A DNA stretch of 64,000 nt from Micromonospora citrea (GCF_900090315.1 NZ_FMHZ01000002.1:6542501-6606500); one strand, 5' to 3'. Counted from the stretch's first letter, positions 25,805 to 51,246 are shown. Numbers and translations are program-made. The notes: generated from the sequence alone by a model not told the origin.

Positions 25805-28800
25805 ATGAGCGACGACAAGCTGCGGTACTTCCTCAAGCGGGTGACCGCCGACCTGCACGACACCAGGCGCAAGCTGCAGACCGTCGAGGCCCGGGATCAG
25901 GAGCCGCTGGCCATCGTCTCCATGAGCTGCCGCTTCCCCGGTGGCGTCCGGTCGCCGGAGGACCTGTGGGACCTCGTCGCCGACGGCCGGGACGCGCTCA
26001 CCGAGTTCCCCGACGACCGGGGGTGGGACCTGGAGGCGCTCTACGACCCCGACCCCAACAAGCCGGGCAAGAGCTACACCCGCATCGGCGGGTTCCTCGA
26101 CGCCGCCGGTGACTTCGACCCGTCCCTGTTCGGCATCTCCCCGCGTGAGGCCCTCGCCATGGACCCGCAGCAGCGGCTGCTGCTGGAGACGTCCTGGGAG
26201 GCCGTCGAGCGGGCCGGCATCGACCCGCTGTCGCTGCGCGGCAGCTCCACGGGCGTCTTCGTCGGGCTGAGCACGTCCAACTACGGCATGGGTCTGCCGA
26301 ACGTGCCCGAGGGCGTCGACATGTACATCGGCACCGGCAACACCACGAGCGTCGCGTCCGGCCGGATCTCGTTCACCCTCGGCCTCAACGGCCCGGCCGT
26401 CACCGTGGACACCGCCTGCTCCTCCTCGCTGGTGGCCCTGCACCTCGCCGTGAACGCGCTGCGTCGCGGCGAGTGCGACCTGGCCATCGCCGGTGGCGTC
26501 ACCGTCATGGTCACCCCCGGCGTGTTCGTCGTCTTCTCCCGGCAGCGCGGCATGTCCGTCGACGGCAGGTGCAGGGCCTTCGCGGCGGGCGCGGACGGCA
26601 CCGGCTGGGGTGAGGGCGGCGGCGTGCTCGTCGTGGAGCGGCTGGCAGACGCCGAGCGCAACGGCCACCCCATCCTCGCCGTGATCCGGGGCAGCGCCCT
26701 CAACCAGGACGGCGCGTCCAACGGGCTCACCGCCCCGAACGGCCCCTCCCAGCAGCGGGTCATCCGGCAGGCCCTCGCCAACGCCCGGCTCGGCACCGCC
26801 GACGTCGACATGGTCGAGGCGCACGGCACCGGCACCACCCTCGGCGACCCCATCGAGGCGCAGGCGCTCATCGCCACGTACGGGCAGGACCGGCCCGCCG
26901 ACCGGCCGCTGTGGCTGGGCTCGGTGAAGTCGAACATCGGCCACACCCAGAGCGCCGCCGGCGTGGCCGGGCTGGTCAAGATGGTGATGGCGCTGCGCAA
27001 CGGCGTCATGCCGGAGACCCTGCACGTCGACGAGCCCTCCCCGCACGTGGACTGGAGCGCCGGGGCCGTGTCCCTGCTCACCGAGTCCAAGCCGTGGCCG
27101 GAACTGGACCGCCCCCGCCGCGGCGGCGTCTCCTCCTTCGGCGTCAGCGGCACCAACGCGCACGTGATCCTGGAGGAGTACCGGCCGCGCGTCGCCGAGC
27201 CGGTCGCCGTCGACGGCGAGGCGGCCACCGAGGCCGCCGCCGTCGAGCCCGCACGACGGCCCGGCCTGGTCGCCTCCGACGTCACCGTCTGGCCGGTGTC
27301 GGCCCGGTCGAAGACCGCCCTCGCCGGCCAGGCCGCCCGGCTCGCGCGGCACGTGCGCGAGCACGGCGACCTCGCCCCGGCGGCGGTCGGCTGGTCGCTG
27401 GCCACCACCCGCTCCACGTTCGACCACCGCGCCGCAGTCGTCGCCTCGACCGCCGACGAGCTGCGCGCCGGGCTGGACGCCCTCGCCGCCGGCCAGCCGG
27501 CCGGCAACCTCGTCACCGGTACGGTCACCAGCGCCGGCGCCGGCCCCGTGTTCGTCTTCCCCGGCCAGGGGGCCCAGTCGGCGCGGATGGCGGCGGGCCT
27601 GGTGGGTCGTACACCGGTGTTCGACGCGAAGCTGGCGGAGTGTCAGCGGGCCCTCGCCCCGTACCTGGACGTCGACCTGGTGTCGGTGCTCACCGGCGAC
27701 GACGAGTCGTGGCTGGAGCGCGTCGAGGTCGTGCAGCCCGTGCTGTGGGCCGTCGGCATCGCCCTCGCGGCCGTGTGGCGCGCGGCGGGCGTCGTCCCGG
27801 ACGCGGTCGTCGGCCACTCGCAGGGCGAGATCGGCGCGGCGTGCGTGGCCGGGATCCTCAGCATCGACGACGCGGCGAAGGCCGTGGCCCTGCGCTCGCG
27901 GGCGCTGACCGTGCTGCGCGGCACCGGCACGATGGCGTCGGTCGACCTGCCGGCCGAGGCGGTCGCCGAGCGGCTGCCGGCGTTCCCGGGCGTCGGGGTC
28001 GCGGCCGTCAACGGGCCGTCCACCGTCGTGGTCTCCGGCCCGCCGCAGCCCGTGGCCGACCTCGTCGCGGCGTGCCAGGCCGACGGCCTGCGCGCCCGGC
28101 TCATCCCCGTCGACTACGCCTCCCACTCCGAGGCCGTGCAGCAGGTCGCCGAGCAGCTCCGCGCGGACCTGGCCGACGTCACCCCGCAGGCCGGTCACAC
28201 CCGCCTCGTCTCCACCCTGACCGGGGACTGGGTCGACCCCGCCACGATGACCGCCGACTACTGGTACGACAACCTGCGGCAGACCGTGCGCTTCGACACG
28301 GCCGTGCGCACGGCGATCGCCGCCGGGCACACCACCTTCGTGGAGATCAGCCCGCACCCGGTGCTGACGATGCCGGTCACGGCGATCCTCGACGACGCCG
28401 GCGTCACCGGCCACACCCTGGGCAGCCTGCGCCGCGGCGACGACGACCCGACGCGACTGCTGACCAACCTCGCCACCGCGCACGCCGTCGGCCTGCCCGT
28501 CGACCTGGCGGACGTCCTCGCCGAGACCGACGTCGCGCCGCTGCCCACGTACGCCTTCGACCACCAGCGGTTCTGGCTCGACGGCAGTGGCGGCCCCGAC
28601 CTGGAGAGCCTGCTCTCGGCCGCCGGCGACCCCAGCGACGCGAGCTTCTGGGCGGCCGTGGAAAGCGGCGACGTCACCGCCCTCGCCGAGACCGTCGCCA
28701 CCGAGGACGTTCCCGCGCACGAGGCCCTCGACGCGCTGCTGCCGGCGCTGCCGCTGCTCACCTCGTGGCGACGGCAGCGCCGCCGGCAGTCCGACATCGA

Positions 28801-30799
28801 CAGCTGGCGCTACCAGGACACGTGGAAGCCCCTCACCGGCGTGACCAACCGGGGCATGGGCGGCACCTGGGTCGTCGTCATGCCGACCGGCGACATCGTC
28901 GAACCCTGGCAGGACGCCTGCGTCGAGGCGTTCACGACGGCCGGCGCGACCCTGGTCCCGGTGGCCGTCTCCACCAGCGACGTCGACCGTGACCTGCTGG
29001 GCAAGCTGCTGCAGGAGGCGCTGGCCGCGACGCCGGGCGGGGAGCGGGAGGCCGCCGAGGTGACCGGCGTCGTCTCGCTGCTCGCCTTCGACGAGCTGGC
29101 CCACCCGCTGCACCCGTCCGTGCCCGGCGGCTTCGCCGCCACCGTCGCGCTCTTCCAGGCCCTCGGCGACATCGGCCTGCGCGCCCCCATGTGGAGCGTC
29201 ACCTCCGGTGCCGTGTCCGTCGGCATGGCCGACCTGCTGCGCTCCCCGGTGCAGTCGCTGGTGTGGGGCTTCGGCCGGGTCGCCGCCCTCGAACACCCGC
29301 AGCGCTGGGGCGGCCTCGTGGACCTGCCCGAGGCCGTGGAGGAACGCTCCGCGGCCCTGCTGGTCGCGGCCCTCACCGCCGCCGGGGAGGAGGACCAGAT
29401 CGCCGTACGCCCCGGTGGCGTGCTCGCCCGCCGGCTCACCCGGGTCCCGCTCGGCGACAGCCAGCCCGCGAACCCCTGGCAGCCGTACGGCACGGCGCTG
29501 GTCACCGGCGGCACCGGCGCGCTCGGCGGGCACGCCGCCCGCTGGCTGGCCCGCAGCGGTGTGGAGAACATCGTCGTGGTCAGCCGGCGGGGCATGGCCG
29601 CCCCGGGCGCGCAGCAGCTCGTCGACGACCTCACCGCGCTGGGCGCCCAGGCCACGGTGGTGGCCTGCGACGCCTCCGACCGGGACGCGCTGGCCGACCT
29701 GATCGGCGCGATCCCCGCCGAGTACCCGCTCACCACCGTCGTGCACGCCACCGCCGTGCTCGACGACGCGATGATCAACGACATCCGGCCGGAGCAGATC
29801 GAACGGGTGCTCCAGGCCAAGGTCGACGTCGCGTACAACCTGCACGAACTCACCCTCGACCTGGACCTGTCCGCGTTCGTCATGTTCTCGTCCTTCGCCG
29901 GCAGCGTGGCCAGCTCCGGCGTCGGGAACTACGCCCCGAGCAACGCGTTCCTCGACGCCCTGGCCCAGCACCGGCGCGGGCTCGGCCTGCCCGCCACCTC
30001 CATCGCCTGGGGCGCGTGGGCCGGCGGCGGCATGGCCGACGGGCCGCTCGGCGAGCTGCTGCACCGCCACGGCGTACCCGAGATGACCCCGGACGCGGCC
30101 ATCGCCGCGCTGCACCAGGCCGTGGACCACGGCGAGGCGTTCCTCACCATCGCCGACATCGCCTGGGAACGCTTCGCCGTAGCCTTCACCGCCACCCGGC
30201 CCGGCCCGCTGATCAGCGACCTGCCGGACGTCCGCCGGCTCGCCACCGCCGAACAGGTGGCCGGCGTGGAGGCCGGCGACGGCCCGGACTCGCTGCGGGA
30301 GCGGTTCGCCGGGCTGCCCGCCGCCGAGCGGCTCGCCGTCCTGCTCGGCCTGGTCCGCAGCCAGGTCGCCGCCGTGCTCAACTACCCGTCCGCCGAGTCG
30401 GTGGACGAGCACCGGGCGTTCCGGGAGCTGGGCTTCGACTCCGTCACCGCCGTCGAACTGCGCAACCGGCTCGGCTCGGCCACCGGCGTGGCCCTGCCGG
30501 TCACCCTGGTCTTCGACTACCCGACCCCGACGACGCTGGCGGAGTACCTCTTCGCCGAGGTCGCCCACGACGACGTGGTCACCCCGACCGCGCTCCTCGA
30601 CGACCTCGACCGGATCGCCGACAGCCTCGACATGGTGGCCCGGGACGAGGCGGCGCGGGTGCGGGCCACCGTACGCCTCCAGGCGATGCTCTCCCGGCTC
30701 GCCCAGAACAACGGCGGCAGCGACATCGGCCGGCACCTCGACGACGCCACCGACGACGAACTGTTCGCCATGGTGGACAGGGACCTCGGCATCTCCTGA
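25805..30799 (+). CDS. modular type I polyketide synthase, single module M6: KS-AT(methylmalonyl)-KR-ACP
   Basis: Encodes 1664 residues from an ATG preceded by a GAGGCAGGGG stretch. The N-terminal docking helix contains [12 protein letters not shown]. The KS (from about 33) has Cys205. The AT has GHSQGE (Ser672) and YASH, so methylmalonyl-CoA. An [10 protein letters not shown] linker element precedes the KR. The KR (from about 1229) has [12 protein letters not shown], Ser1363 and Tyr1376 and is predicted active and B type. The ACP Ser1546 sits in GFDSV, and a docking tail ends the protein ([11 protein letters not shown]). Predicted outcome: methyl branch and hydroxyl. The AT is nearly the same protein as those of M3, M5 and M7 but uses different synonymous codons. 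Confidence 0.97.
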   Translation: MSDDKLRYFLKRVTADLHDTRRKLQTVEARDQEPLAIVSMSCRFPGGVRSPEDLWDLVADGRDALTEFPDDRGWDLEALYDPDPNKPGKSYTRIGGFLDAAGDFDPSLFGISPREALAMDPQQRLLLETSWEAVERAGIDPLSLRGSSTGVFVGLSTSNYGMGLPNVPEGVDMYIGTGNTTSVASGRISFTLGLNGPAVTVDTACSSSLVALHLAVNALRRGECDLAIAGGVTVMVTPGVFVVFSRQRGMSVDGRCRAFAAGADGTGWGEGGGVLVVERLADAERNGHPILAVIRGSALNQDGASNGLTAPNGPSQQRVIRQALANARLGTADVDMVEAHGTGTTLGDPIEAQALIATYGQDRPADRPLWLGSVKSNIGHTQSAAGVAGLVKMVMALRNGVMPETLHVDEPSPHVDWSAGAVSLLTESKPWPELDRPRRGGVSSFGVSGTNAHVILEEYRPRVAEPVAVDGEAATEAAAVEPARRPGLVASDVTVWPVSARSKTALAGQAARLARHVREHGDLAPAAVGWSLATTRSTFDHRAAVVASTADELRAGLDALAAGQPAGNLVTGTVTSAGAGPVFVFPGQGAQSARMAAGLVGRTPVFDAKLAECQRALAPYLDVDLVSVLTGDDESWLERVEVVQPVLWAVGIALAAVWRAAGVVPDAVVGHSQGEIGAACVAGILSIDDAAKAVALRSRALTVLRGTGTMASVDLPAEAVAERLPAFPGVGVAAVNGPSTVVVSGPPQPVADLVAACQADGLRARLIPVDYASHSEAVQQVAEQLRADLADVTPQAGHTRLVSTLTGDWVDPATMTADYWYDNLRQTVRFDTAVRTAIAAGHTTFVEISPHPVLTMPVTAILDDAGVTGHTLGSLRRGDDDPTRLLTNLATAHAVGLPVDLADVLAETDVAPLPTYAFDHQRFWLDGSGGPDLESLLSAAGDPSDASFWAAVESGDVTALAETVATEDVPAHEALDALLPALPLLTSWRRQRRRQSDIDSWRYQDTWKPLTGVTNRGMGGTWVVVMPTGDIVEPWQDACVEAFTTAGATLVPVAVSTSDVDRDLLGKLLQEALAATPGGEREAAEVTGVVSLLAFDELAHPLHPSVPGGFAATVALFQALGDIGLRAPMWSVTSGAVSVGMADLLRSPVQSLVWGFGRVAALEHPQRWGGLVDLPEAVEERSAALLVAALTAAGEEDQIAVRPGGVLARRLTRVPLGDSQPANPWQPYGTALVTGGTGALGGHAARWLARSGVENIVVVSRRGMAAPGAQQLVDDLTALGAQATVVACDASDRDALADLIGAIPAEYPLTTVVHATAVLDDAMINDIRPEQIERVLQAKVDVAYNLHELTLDLDLSAFVMFSSFAGSVASSGVGNYAPSNAFLDALAQHRRGLGLPATSIAWGAWAGGGMADGPLGELLHRHGVPEMTPDAAIAALHQAVDHGEAFLTIADIAWERFAVAFTATRPGPLISDLPDVRRLATAEQVAGVEAGDGPDSLRERFAGLPAAERLAVLLGLVRSQVAAVLNYPSAESVDEHRAFRELGFDSVTAVELRNRLGSATGVALPVTLVFDYPTPTTLAEYLFAEVAHDDVVTPTALLDDLDRIADSLDMVARDEAARVRATVRLQAMLSRLAQNNGGSDIGRHLDDATDDELFAMVDRDLGIS
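27541..28455 (+). repeat. methylmalonyl AT repeat, copy in module 6 (recoded)
   Basis: The protein is almost the same as the other three copies, but the synonymous codons are mostly C-ending, so the DNA is clearly more diverged than that of the M3/M5/M7 group. Confidence 0.85.
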
Positions 30800-30846
30800 C
30801 CCCAGCTCCGGCCCCCCTCCGTCCCTGCTCAGGAAGCGGCACTCCG

Positions 30847-40266
<9,420 letters not shown>

Positions 40267-40291
40267 CCCGCCCGGCCCTGAGGAGCCTTCG

Positions 40292-45742
<5,451 letters not shown>

Positions 45743-45828
45743 CGGCCCGCCCCTGGCGTGCCCCTAGCGCCCCCTATCGGCGCACGCACATCTATCGGAT
45801 TGCAGGAACAGGACGGGAGCATGACGAC

Positions 45829-46875
45829 GTGGACGAGGCAGTGGTGGTCACGGAGCTGGTCAAGCAGTACCAGCCCAACATGCCGCCGGCCGTTGACGGG
45901 CTGAGTTTCTCCGTCGCAGCCGGTGAGGTCTTCGGTCTGCTCGGGCCGAACGGCGCGGGCAAGACGACAACGATCGGGGTGCTGACCACGCGGGTGCGGG
46001 CCACCTCCGGGCGCGCCCAGGTGTGCGGCGCCGACGTGATCGGCGCTCCCGCCGTCGCCCGGCAGTTGCTGGCGGTCGTGCCGCAGCGGGTCAACCTGGA
46101 CCGGGCGCTGACCGTCCGGCAGAACCTGCTGTTCCACGCGGCGTACCACCGGGTGCCCCGGGCCGAGCGCGTCCGCCGCGCCGACGAGCTGCTGGAGCAG
46201 ATGGGGCTCAAGGAGTTCGCGAACTCCCGCACCGACTTCCTCTCCGGCGGCCTCGCCCAGCGCACCATGATCGCGCGGGCGCTCATGCACTCGCCCCGGG
46301 TGCTCTTCCTCGACGAGCCCTCCGGCGGCCTCGACCCGCAGTCCCGCCTCTTCGTGCACGACCGGGTCGCCGAGCTGAAGCGGGCCGGCGTGACCGTGGT
46401 GGTCACCACCCACGACATGGACGAGGCGGAGAAGCTCTGCGACCGGGTCGGCATCATCGACCACGGCAAGCTGCTCACGCTGGACACCCCCGCCGCGCTG
46501 ACCCGTACCCTGCCGGGCAGCAGCACGCTCACCCTCGTGGTGGCCGCCGGCGCCCCCGCCGAGGAGGTGCGGACCGCGCTCGGCGCCATCCCGCACGTGG
46601 AGCGGGTGGAGCACTTCAAGGCGAGCCCGGGCGCCCCCGCCGCCGCGCCGCCGGCGTTCCCCGGCATGCCGCCGATGCCGGCGCCCCCGCCGGCGCCCGC
46701 CGAATCCGACGGCACCCTCTCCTTCCGGGTCTACACCGGCACCCAGCCGGCCAACGCCATCCCGATGGCGCTGAAGATCCTCGCCGACCTGGGCTGCGAG
46801 GTCCGCGATCTCAACATCGGCCAGCCCAGCCTGGAAGACGTCTTCATCCACCTGACCGGAAGGGAACTTCGGTGA
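45829..46875 (+). CDS. ABC transporter ATP-binding protein, DrrA type
   Basis: 348 residues from a GTG start with GGGAG at 45815-45819; an ATG at 45821 is out of frame. Walker A GPNGAGKTT is at 39-47, the signature LSGGLAQR at about 138-145, Walker B LFLDEP with Asp162/Glu163, and the switch His in TTHDMDEAE. This is the nucleotide-binding half of an ABC-2 exporter of the daunorubicin-resistance type and powers efflux through the permease encoded next, whose start overlaps by 4 bp. A C-terminal stretch (about 266-294) is a low-complexity Ala/Pro/Met insert not usual in the family. The gene lies 86 bp after the TE gene on the same strand, so export of or self-protection against the polyketide is the likely role (inferred from context). 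Confidence 0.95.
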   Translation: MDEAVVVTELVKQYQPNMPPAVDGLSFSVAAGEVFGLLGPNGAGKTTTIGVLTTRVRATSGRAQVCGADVIGAPAVARQLLAVVPQRVNLDRALTVRQNLLFHAAYHRVPRAERVRRADELLEQMGLKEFANSRTDFLSGGLAQRTMIARALMHSPRVLFLDEPSGGLDPQSRLFVHDRVAELKRAGVTVVVTTHDMDEAEKLCDRVGIIDHGKLLTLDTPAALTRTLPGSSTLTLVVAAGAPAEEVRTALGAIPHVERVEHFKASPGAPAAAPPAFPGMPPMPAPPPAPAESDGTLSFRVYTGTQPANAIPMALKILADLGCEVRDLNIGQPSLEDVFIHLTGRELR

Positions 46876-47702
46876 GCGTCACCGCCCCCGCCACCCCCAC
46901 GACGGCCGCGGCGCCGCCGCCGGTACGCGCGATGGACCAGTTCGCCACGTTCCGCGCGGTGCTCTCGCGGGACCTGTTCGTCACCGGCCGGGAACTGGTG
47001 GGCTTCCTGCTTCAGGTCTTCATCCAGCCGCTGTTCATGCTGCTGATCTTCGGCAAGGTGCTCGGTGACCTGGGCTACGCCAGCGACGACTTCTCCAACG
47101 TGCTGCTGCCCGGCGTCATCGCGCTCAACGCCTTCCTGATCGGGCTGGAGAACACCGCGCTGCCGATGGTGATGGACTTCTCCTTCACCCGCGAGATCGA
47201 GGACCGCCTCCTGTCGCCCATGGCGATCCCCCTGGTGGCCCTGGAGAAGATCGTCTTCGGTGGCATCCGCGGGCTGATCGCCGGCGTGGTGCTGATCCCG
47301 GTCGGCATGCTCATGCTCGGCGTCACCTGGCCCTGGGCCGTGGTGCTGAAGGTGGTCGGGGTGCTGGCGATCGGCGCGCTGGTCGGCGCGGCGGTCGGCC
47401 TGACCTTCGGCACCCTGGTGCCGACGCAGCACATCCAGATCATGTTCACCGTCGTGATGACCCCGCTGATGTTCACCGGCGCGACCCAGTTCCCGCTGCT
47501 CGGCCTGGACATGCTGCGCTGGTACCAGGTGGTCTGCGCGCTCAACCCGCTCACCTACATCAGCGAGGCGACCCGGTCCCTGGTCGCCCCGCCGGGGGTC
47601 GAGTCCGTGCCGCTCTGGCTGTGCATGACCGTCCTCACCGGCGTCTTCGTGGTGTTCTCGGCCATCGGCATGCGCGGCTTCATGCGCCGCTCGATGGACT
47701 AG
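46872..47702 (+). CDS. ABC-2 type transporter permease, DrrB type
   Basis: 276 residues from a GTG whose last two bases lie in the TGA of the ATPase gene (GTGA overlap), a mark of translational coupling. After a short Ala/Pro-rich cytoplasmic start come about six hydrophobic segments (for example LVGFLLQVFIQPLFMLLIF, VVLIPVGMLML and LCMTVLTGVFVVFSAIG) and the ABC2-membrane pattern with a FTREIEDRLLSPMAIPL loop. It is the membrane half of the exporter, located in the cytoplasmic membrane. It is the last gene of the rightward transcript; a strong hairpin begins 46 bp after its stop. Confidence 0.94.
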   Translation: MSVTAPATPTTAAAPPPVRAMDQFATFRAVLSRDLFVTGRELVGFLLQVFIQPLFMLLIFGKVLGDLGYASDDFSNVLLPGVIALNAFLIGLENTALPMVMDFSFTREIEDRLLSPMAIPLVALEKIVFGGIRGLIAGVVLIPVGMLMLGVTWPWAVVLKVVGVLAIGALVGAAVGLTFGTLVPTQHIQIMFTVVMTPLMFTGATQFPLLGLDMLRWYQVVCALNPLTYISEATRSLVAPPGVESVPLWLCMTVLTGVFVVFSAIGMRGFMRRSMD

Positions 47703-47747
47703 CCGTCGCCCTCCGCCGACGACCCGGCGGAAACCGTGCGGTGGTGG

Positions 47748-47802
47748 GAGACCTCCGGGTGAGGTGGGGCCTGACGAGGCCCGCGCCTCACCCGGAGGTC
47801 TC
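47748..47802 (+). terminator. long perfect hairpin after the PKS-exporter transcript
   Basis: The 17-bp arms GAGACCTCCGGGTGAGG (47748-47764) and its exact complement (47786-47802) enclose a 21-base loop that itself contains a perfect 6-bp stem (GGGCCT/AGGCCC). It is followed by TTCGTG rather than a run of T, as is common in actinomycetes. It should stop the rightward transcript; being symmetric, it may also act leftward. Confidence 0.8.
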
Positions 47803-48212
47803 TTCGTGTCCACCGTGGCCGAGGGCCGGGCGGGTACCTGCCGCTCCATGGCGGCGGGCCCGGCGGGTGTTGCCACGTCGGCCCCGCCGGCCGGTCGACC
47901 TCGGGGGCGCCGACGCCGTGGGCGTGGGCGTGTGCCTCGCCGCGCCGGGGCCCGTGACCGTACCGACCGCGCCGGTCGGGTGGCGCGGTGCTCGCCGTCG
48001 ACGGCGTCGGCCGTCGAGCACACCGACGCCGTCGACGTCGGGGACCTTCCCGCCGGGTGCGCGCGCCTGCCGGGCGGGGACGGGCTGTGCGTGCCCGCCG
48101 TCGCCGGGACGCGGGGGAGCCGTTCGCGCCGGGTGCCGACGACGCCGGGCGCGGGCCGATCAGCGGCCGGCGGATGCGGCGCACCGGCGGGGTCGCCGCC
48201 GGTCTCGTGTCG

Positions 48213-48314
48213 CGCGCCCGGGTCGAGGCCGCCGGCAGCGCGCCCGGGTCGGGGCCGCCGGCAGCGCGCCCGGGTCGGGGCCGCCGGCAGCGCGCCCGGG
48301 TCGAGGCCGCCGGC
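48213..48314. repeat. four tandem copies of a 26-bp GC-rich repeat
   Basis: Units start at 48213, 48239, 48265 and 48291, each beginning CGCGCCCGGGTCG and ending GGCCGCCGGCAG (the last copy differs at its end). Copies 2 and 3 are identical; 1 and 4 share an A/G change. The array is non-coding, between two terminator hairpins, and was probably expanded by slippage. Confidence 0.85.
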
Positions 48315-48347
48315 GCTGCTGCCGGCCGAGCCAGCGGCGGCGGTACG

Positions 48348-48392
48348 CGCCGAAGGGGGCGCCGCGTGATCCGCGCGGCGCCCCCTTCGGCG
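48348..48392 (-). terminator. 19-bp perfect hairpin downstream of the first LAL regulator
   Basis: The arms 48348-48366 (CGCCGAAGGGGGCGCCGCG) and 48374-48392 are exact complements around a 7-base loop. The hairpin lies 31 bp past the minus-strand stop at 48424, so it is read as the regulator's terminator; it could also stop leftover rightward transcription. Confidence 0.75.
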
Positions 48393-48395
48393 TCA

Positions 48396-48439
48396 GTCAG
48401 GAGGCGGCGCCCCTCGGCGTGGGTCAGGAGGCGGCGCCC
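48396..48439. repeat. 17-bp direct duplication spanning the regulator stop codon
   Basis: GTCAGGAGGCGGCGCCC occurs at 48396-48412 and 48423-48439, a period of 27 bp (nine codons). The second copy contains the last codons and stop of the minus-strand regulator; the first repeats them just beyond the gene. Confidence 0.8.
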
Positions 48440-51246
48440 TGCGTCTCCTCGGCCAGCCCTTCGGCGTACGCGACGAGCCGGGACGGCAGGTCGGTGCGCC
48501 GCTTCACGTCGAGCTTGCGGTAGACCCGCGTCAGGTGCTGCTCGACGGTACTCACCGTGATGAACAGCTTGCTGGAGATCTGCCGGTTGGTGTGTCCCTG
48601 GGCGGCCAGCGCGGCCACCCGGCGCTCGGCGTCGCTGAGCCCGTCGTCCGGCTCCTGCATCTCGACGGCCGTCGGGTACGCCGGCAGCCCGGTGCCCGGC
48701 TCCCGCCGGATGAGGCGCTGGGCCAGCACCGACGCGCCGCAGTCCTGGGCGAGCTGGTAGGCCCGGCGGACGAGCAGCCGCGCGCGGGCGGAGTCGCCGG
48801 CCCGCTGCAGCGTCTGGCCGGTGTCGCCGAGGGCCCGGACGAGCTCCAGCCGGTCACCGCTGGACTGGAGCAGGCTGACGGCCTCGGAGAGCAGCTTGCG
48901 GCGGTGGTCGGGGGCGGCCGTGGTGGCGAGCAGCCGCAGCGTCCGTCCCCGGGTCCGGTCGTCGACCCCGTGCGGCACCCGCAGTTGCTCCTGGAGGAGT
49001 TGGGTGGCCTGCGTCTTGTTGCCGACGCTGAGCTGCACCCGGGCCAGCTCCAGCCGCCACGGCACCAGTCCGGCCGCGTCGATGCCCCAGGCGCGCATCA
49101 GCTCGCCGCACCGCCGCAGGTCGGTGATCGCCGCGTGGGGCCGCCGTACGGCCAGGTGGTGCCGGGCGCGGGCGGCCAGGTAGTGCAGGCCCAGGGGGGT
49201 GCGGAAGATGCCGGGCGGAACCGGGTGGGCGAGCCACCGGTCGGCCTCGGAGAGCCGGACCGACTCGGTCGCGCAGGCGATGAGAGTGGCCAGCGGGCCC
49301 GCGACCGCCACGCCCCAGGCGGGGGCGGGGATCTCCTCCAACGCCGTGCGCGCGTGATGCTCGGCGCCGGGCAGGTCGCCGACCCGCAGGGCCGCCTCGG
49401 CCCGGATGGCCCGGATGACGGCCCGCCACACCGGCGCGTGCCGGGTGGCCGCGCGGTCGAGCAGGACGTCCCCCCAGGCGGCGGCCCGGTCGGACCGGCC
49501 CGCCCACAGCAGCGCCAGCAGGGGGGCGGTCAGCAGGCCCAGCGAGCCGTCGTCCGTGTGGTGGCGCTGGAGGAGCTGCTCGGCGGTCGCCACGGTGTCG
49601 TTCTCCGCGGCCGGGGTCAGCGCGGTGTGCAGCACCGTCACCGCCTGCAGCAGCGGGCTGACGCCGGTCGGCGCGCTCGCCGCCCGGCTCCACGTGGTCG
49701 GGGTCTCCCGGACGGCGGGCAGGTGGTCGGGGTGGGAGAGGGCGACCAGCAGCTGCATCATCCGCAGCCGCGCGCCCGCGCCGCCCGGGCCGTGCTCGTC
49801 CTCGGCGGAGAAGCCGCCGACCGCCTCGGTGGCCTCCTCGACGCGGCCCTGCCAGAGCAGGTACGGCACGGCGGAGAGGCCGACGTCGCCGGCCCAGCCG
49901 GCGGCCCGCGCCGCCTCGACCAGCTCGCCGAGCTGCCCGTTCACGGCCAGCGGATTGACCTGCCAGCGGGCGCTCACCAGCATCTCGGTGGTGGCGGCGC
50001 GCTGCCGCTCGTCCACGCACACCCGGGAGACCAGGCGCAGGCAGGCCGCGGCCACGTCGGGGCGGCCCGAGGCCAGGGCGTGCCCGGCGGCGTCCTGGAG
50101 CACCGGCACCACCCACGGCGCGTCCGCCCAGCCGGCGGCGACCAGGTGCTCGGCCACCACGCTCGGCTCGGCGCCGTGGTCGTGCAGCACCTCGGCGGCC
50201 CGCTGGTGCAGGGCGCGTCGTTCGTCGGGCGACATGTCGCCGAGGATCGAGTGCATGATGCGCGGGTGGCGGAGGCGGTCGGCCACCATCAGGCCGGAGG
50301 TGCGCAGCACCCGCACCGCCGGGGCGGTGGACTCGGGCGCCACGTCGAGGAGGTGGCCGAGCAGTTCGGTCGGGGCCGGCCGGTCGAGCACCGCCAGCGC
50401 CTGTGCCACCCGGCGCACCCCCGGCTCGTGCCGGTAGAGGCAGCCGAGCACAGCCTGGTCGAACGCGTCGCCGACGGCCTGGTCGCAGCCGTCGGCCGTC
50501 CCGCCGCCGGCGCCGTCCTCGAGCAGCGCCCGGGTGAGCAGCGGGTTGCCGCCGGTCATGTCCACGCAGCGTTCGGCGGTCTCCCGGGCCTCGGGGGTCT
50601 CGGCCTCGCCGCCGACGAGCCGGGTGACGGCGTCCACGGTCAACGGCGTCAGGGTGATCCGGGCGAAGTGCGGCTGGCTGAGCAACTCGGCCCGGAACAA
50701 CGGGTGCGGCGGGCGCAGCGTCGACGCCTCGGCCAGCACCACCATGATCCGGGCGTGGCGCAGCCGGCGCGTCACGTAGAGAAGGCAGTGCAGCGAGGCC
50801 GGGTCGGCGTGGTGCACGTCGTCGACGACGAGGACCAGGGGCCCGGTGCCGGTCAGGTCGAGCAGCGTGGCGAAGAGACCGTGCAGCAGGGGAGCCCAGG
50901 CCCGGTCGCCCTCGACGGCCTCACCGCCGGGCTCGGGCAGGGACGTGGCGAGGGCGGCGTCGCCCAGCAGCCGCTCGACCCGGGCCGCCGCGTCGGGCGC
51001 CAGCCGTGCACTGTGGAACAGTTGCCCGATCACGCCCAGGTGGAGCCCCCGCTCCGCCCGGGAGCCCGCGGCGCTCATCACCTGCCCTCCGGTGGCGGCG
51101 GCCCACTCGCTGAACGCCTCCAACAGGCTGGTCTTGCCGCTCCCCACCGCTCCGGTGACCAGCGCGACGTGTCCACGCTGCTGCTCCTCGCACGCGTGGA
51201 ACGCCCGCCGGAGTCGGGACGTCTGCTCCTCCTGCTGCACCAACAC
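48424..51246 (-). CDS. LuxR-family transcriptional regulator, large ATP-binding (LAL) type, first copy
   Basis: About 940 residues if started at the GTG at 51246, which has GAGAGGGG ten bases upstream; GTG at 51240 is an alternative. The frame stays open to 51624, but that extension is Arg/Pro/Gly-rich and unlikely to be translated. An N-terminal AAA-type ATPase has Walker A GAVGSGKTS (32-40) and Walker B LVLVVDDVHHAD (about 150). A long helical-repeat middle follows, and a C-terminal LuxR helix-turn-helix (LSDAERRVAALAAQGHTN, then TVSTVEQHLTRVYRKL). LAL proteins are ATP-dependent, cluster-situated activators of polyketide clusters; this one is convergent with the PKS-exporter transcript and probably activates it (inferred). 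It is clearly homologous to the second regulator upstream, so the pair looks like a tandem duplication. Confidence 0.93.
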   Translation of the reverse strand: MLVQQEEQTSRLRRAFHACEEQQRGHVALVTGAVGSGKTSLLEAFSEWAAATGGQVMSAAGSRAERGLHLGVIGQLFHSARLAPDAAARVERLLGDAALATSLPEPGGEAVEGDRAWAPLLHGLFATLLDLTGTGPLVLVVDDVHHADPASLHCLLYVTRRLRHARIMVVLAEASTLRPPHPLFRAELLSQPHFARITLTPLTVDAVTRLVGGEAETPEARETAERCVDMTGGNPLLTRALLEDGAGGGTADGCDQAVGDAFDQAVLGCLYRHEPGVRRVAQALAVLDRPAPTELLGHLLDVAPESTAPAVRVLRTSGLMVADRLRHPRIMHSILGDMSPDERRALHQRAAEVLHDHGAEPSVVAEHLVAAGWADAPWVVPVLQDAAGHALASGRPDVAAACLRLVSRVCVDERQRAATTEMLVSARWQVNPLAVNGQLGELVEAARAAGWAGDVGLSAVPYLLWQGRVEEATEAVGGFSAEDEHGPGGAGARLRMMQLLVALSHPDHLPAVRETPTTWSRAASAPTGVSPLLQAVTVLHTALTPAAENDTVATAEQLLQRHHTDDGSLGLLTAPLLALLWAGRSDRAAAWGDVLLDRAATRHAPVWRAVIRAIRAEAALRVGDLPGAEHHARTALEEIPAPAWGVAVAGPLATLIACATESVRLSEADRWLAHPVPPGIFRTPLGLHYLAARARHHLAVRRPHAAITDLRRCGELMRAWGIDAAGLVPWRLELARVQLSVGNKTQATQLLQEQLRVPHGVDDRTRGRTLRLLATTAAPDHRRKLLSEAVSLLQSSGDRLELVRALGDTGQTLQRAGDSARARLLVRRAYQLAQDCGASVLAQRLIRREPGTGLPAYPTAVEMQEPDDGLSDAERRVAALAAQGHTNRQISSKLFITVSTVEQHLTRVYRKLDVKRRTDLPSRLVAYAEGLAEETQGAAS

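Larger units (their letters stand above)
47703..48423. other. non-coding gap between convergent transporter and regulator genes
   Basis: About 720 bp with no credible gene; open frames here are shadows of extreme GC content, with Arg/Pro/Gly-rich translations and no ribosome sites. It holds two long perfect hairpins, one at each end, a 26-bp tandem array between them and a short duplication next to the regulator stop codon. Confidence 0.7.

Noticed and set aside
29191..30846. Upstream extension of the M7-M8 PKS frame
   Set aside because: Overlaps the end of the M6 gene and gives Arg-rich nonsense; the docking helix starts exactly at the ATG at 30847.
45821..45823. ATG as start of the first ABC ATPase
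   Set aside because: It is out of frame with the ATPase; the in-frame GTG at 45829 has a suitable ribosome site.
47764..48369. Open frames in the gap after the exporter genes
   Set aside because: Run through perfect hairpins and the 26-bp repeat array; Arg/Gly/Pro-rich and without start signals.
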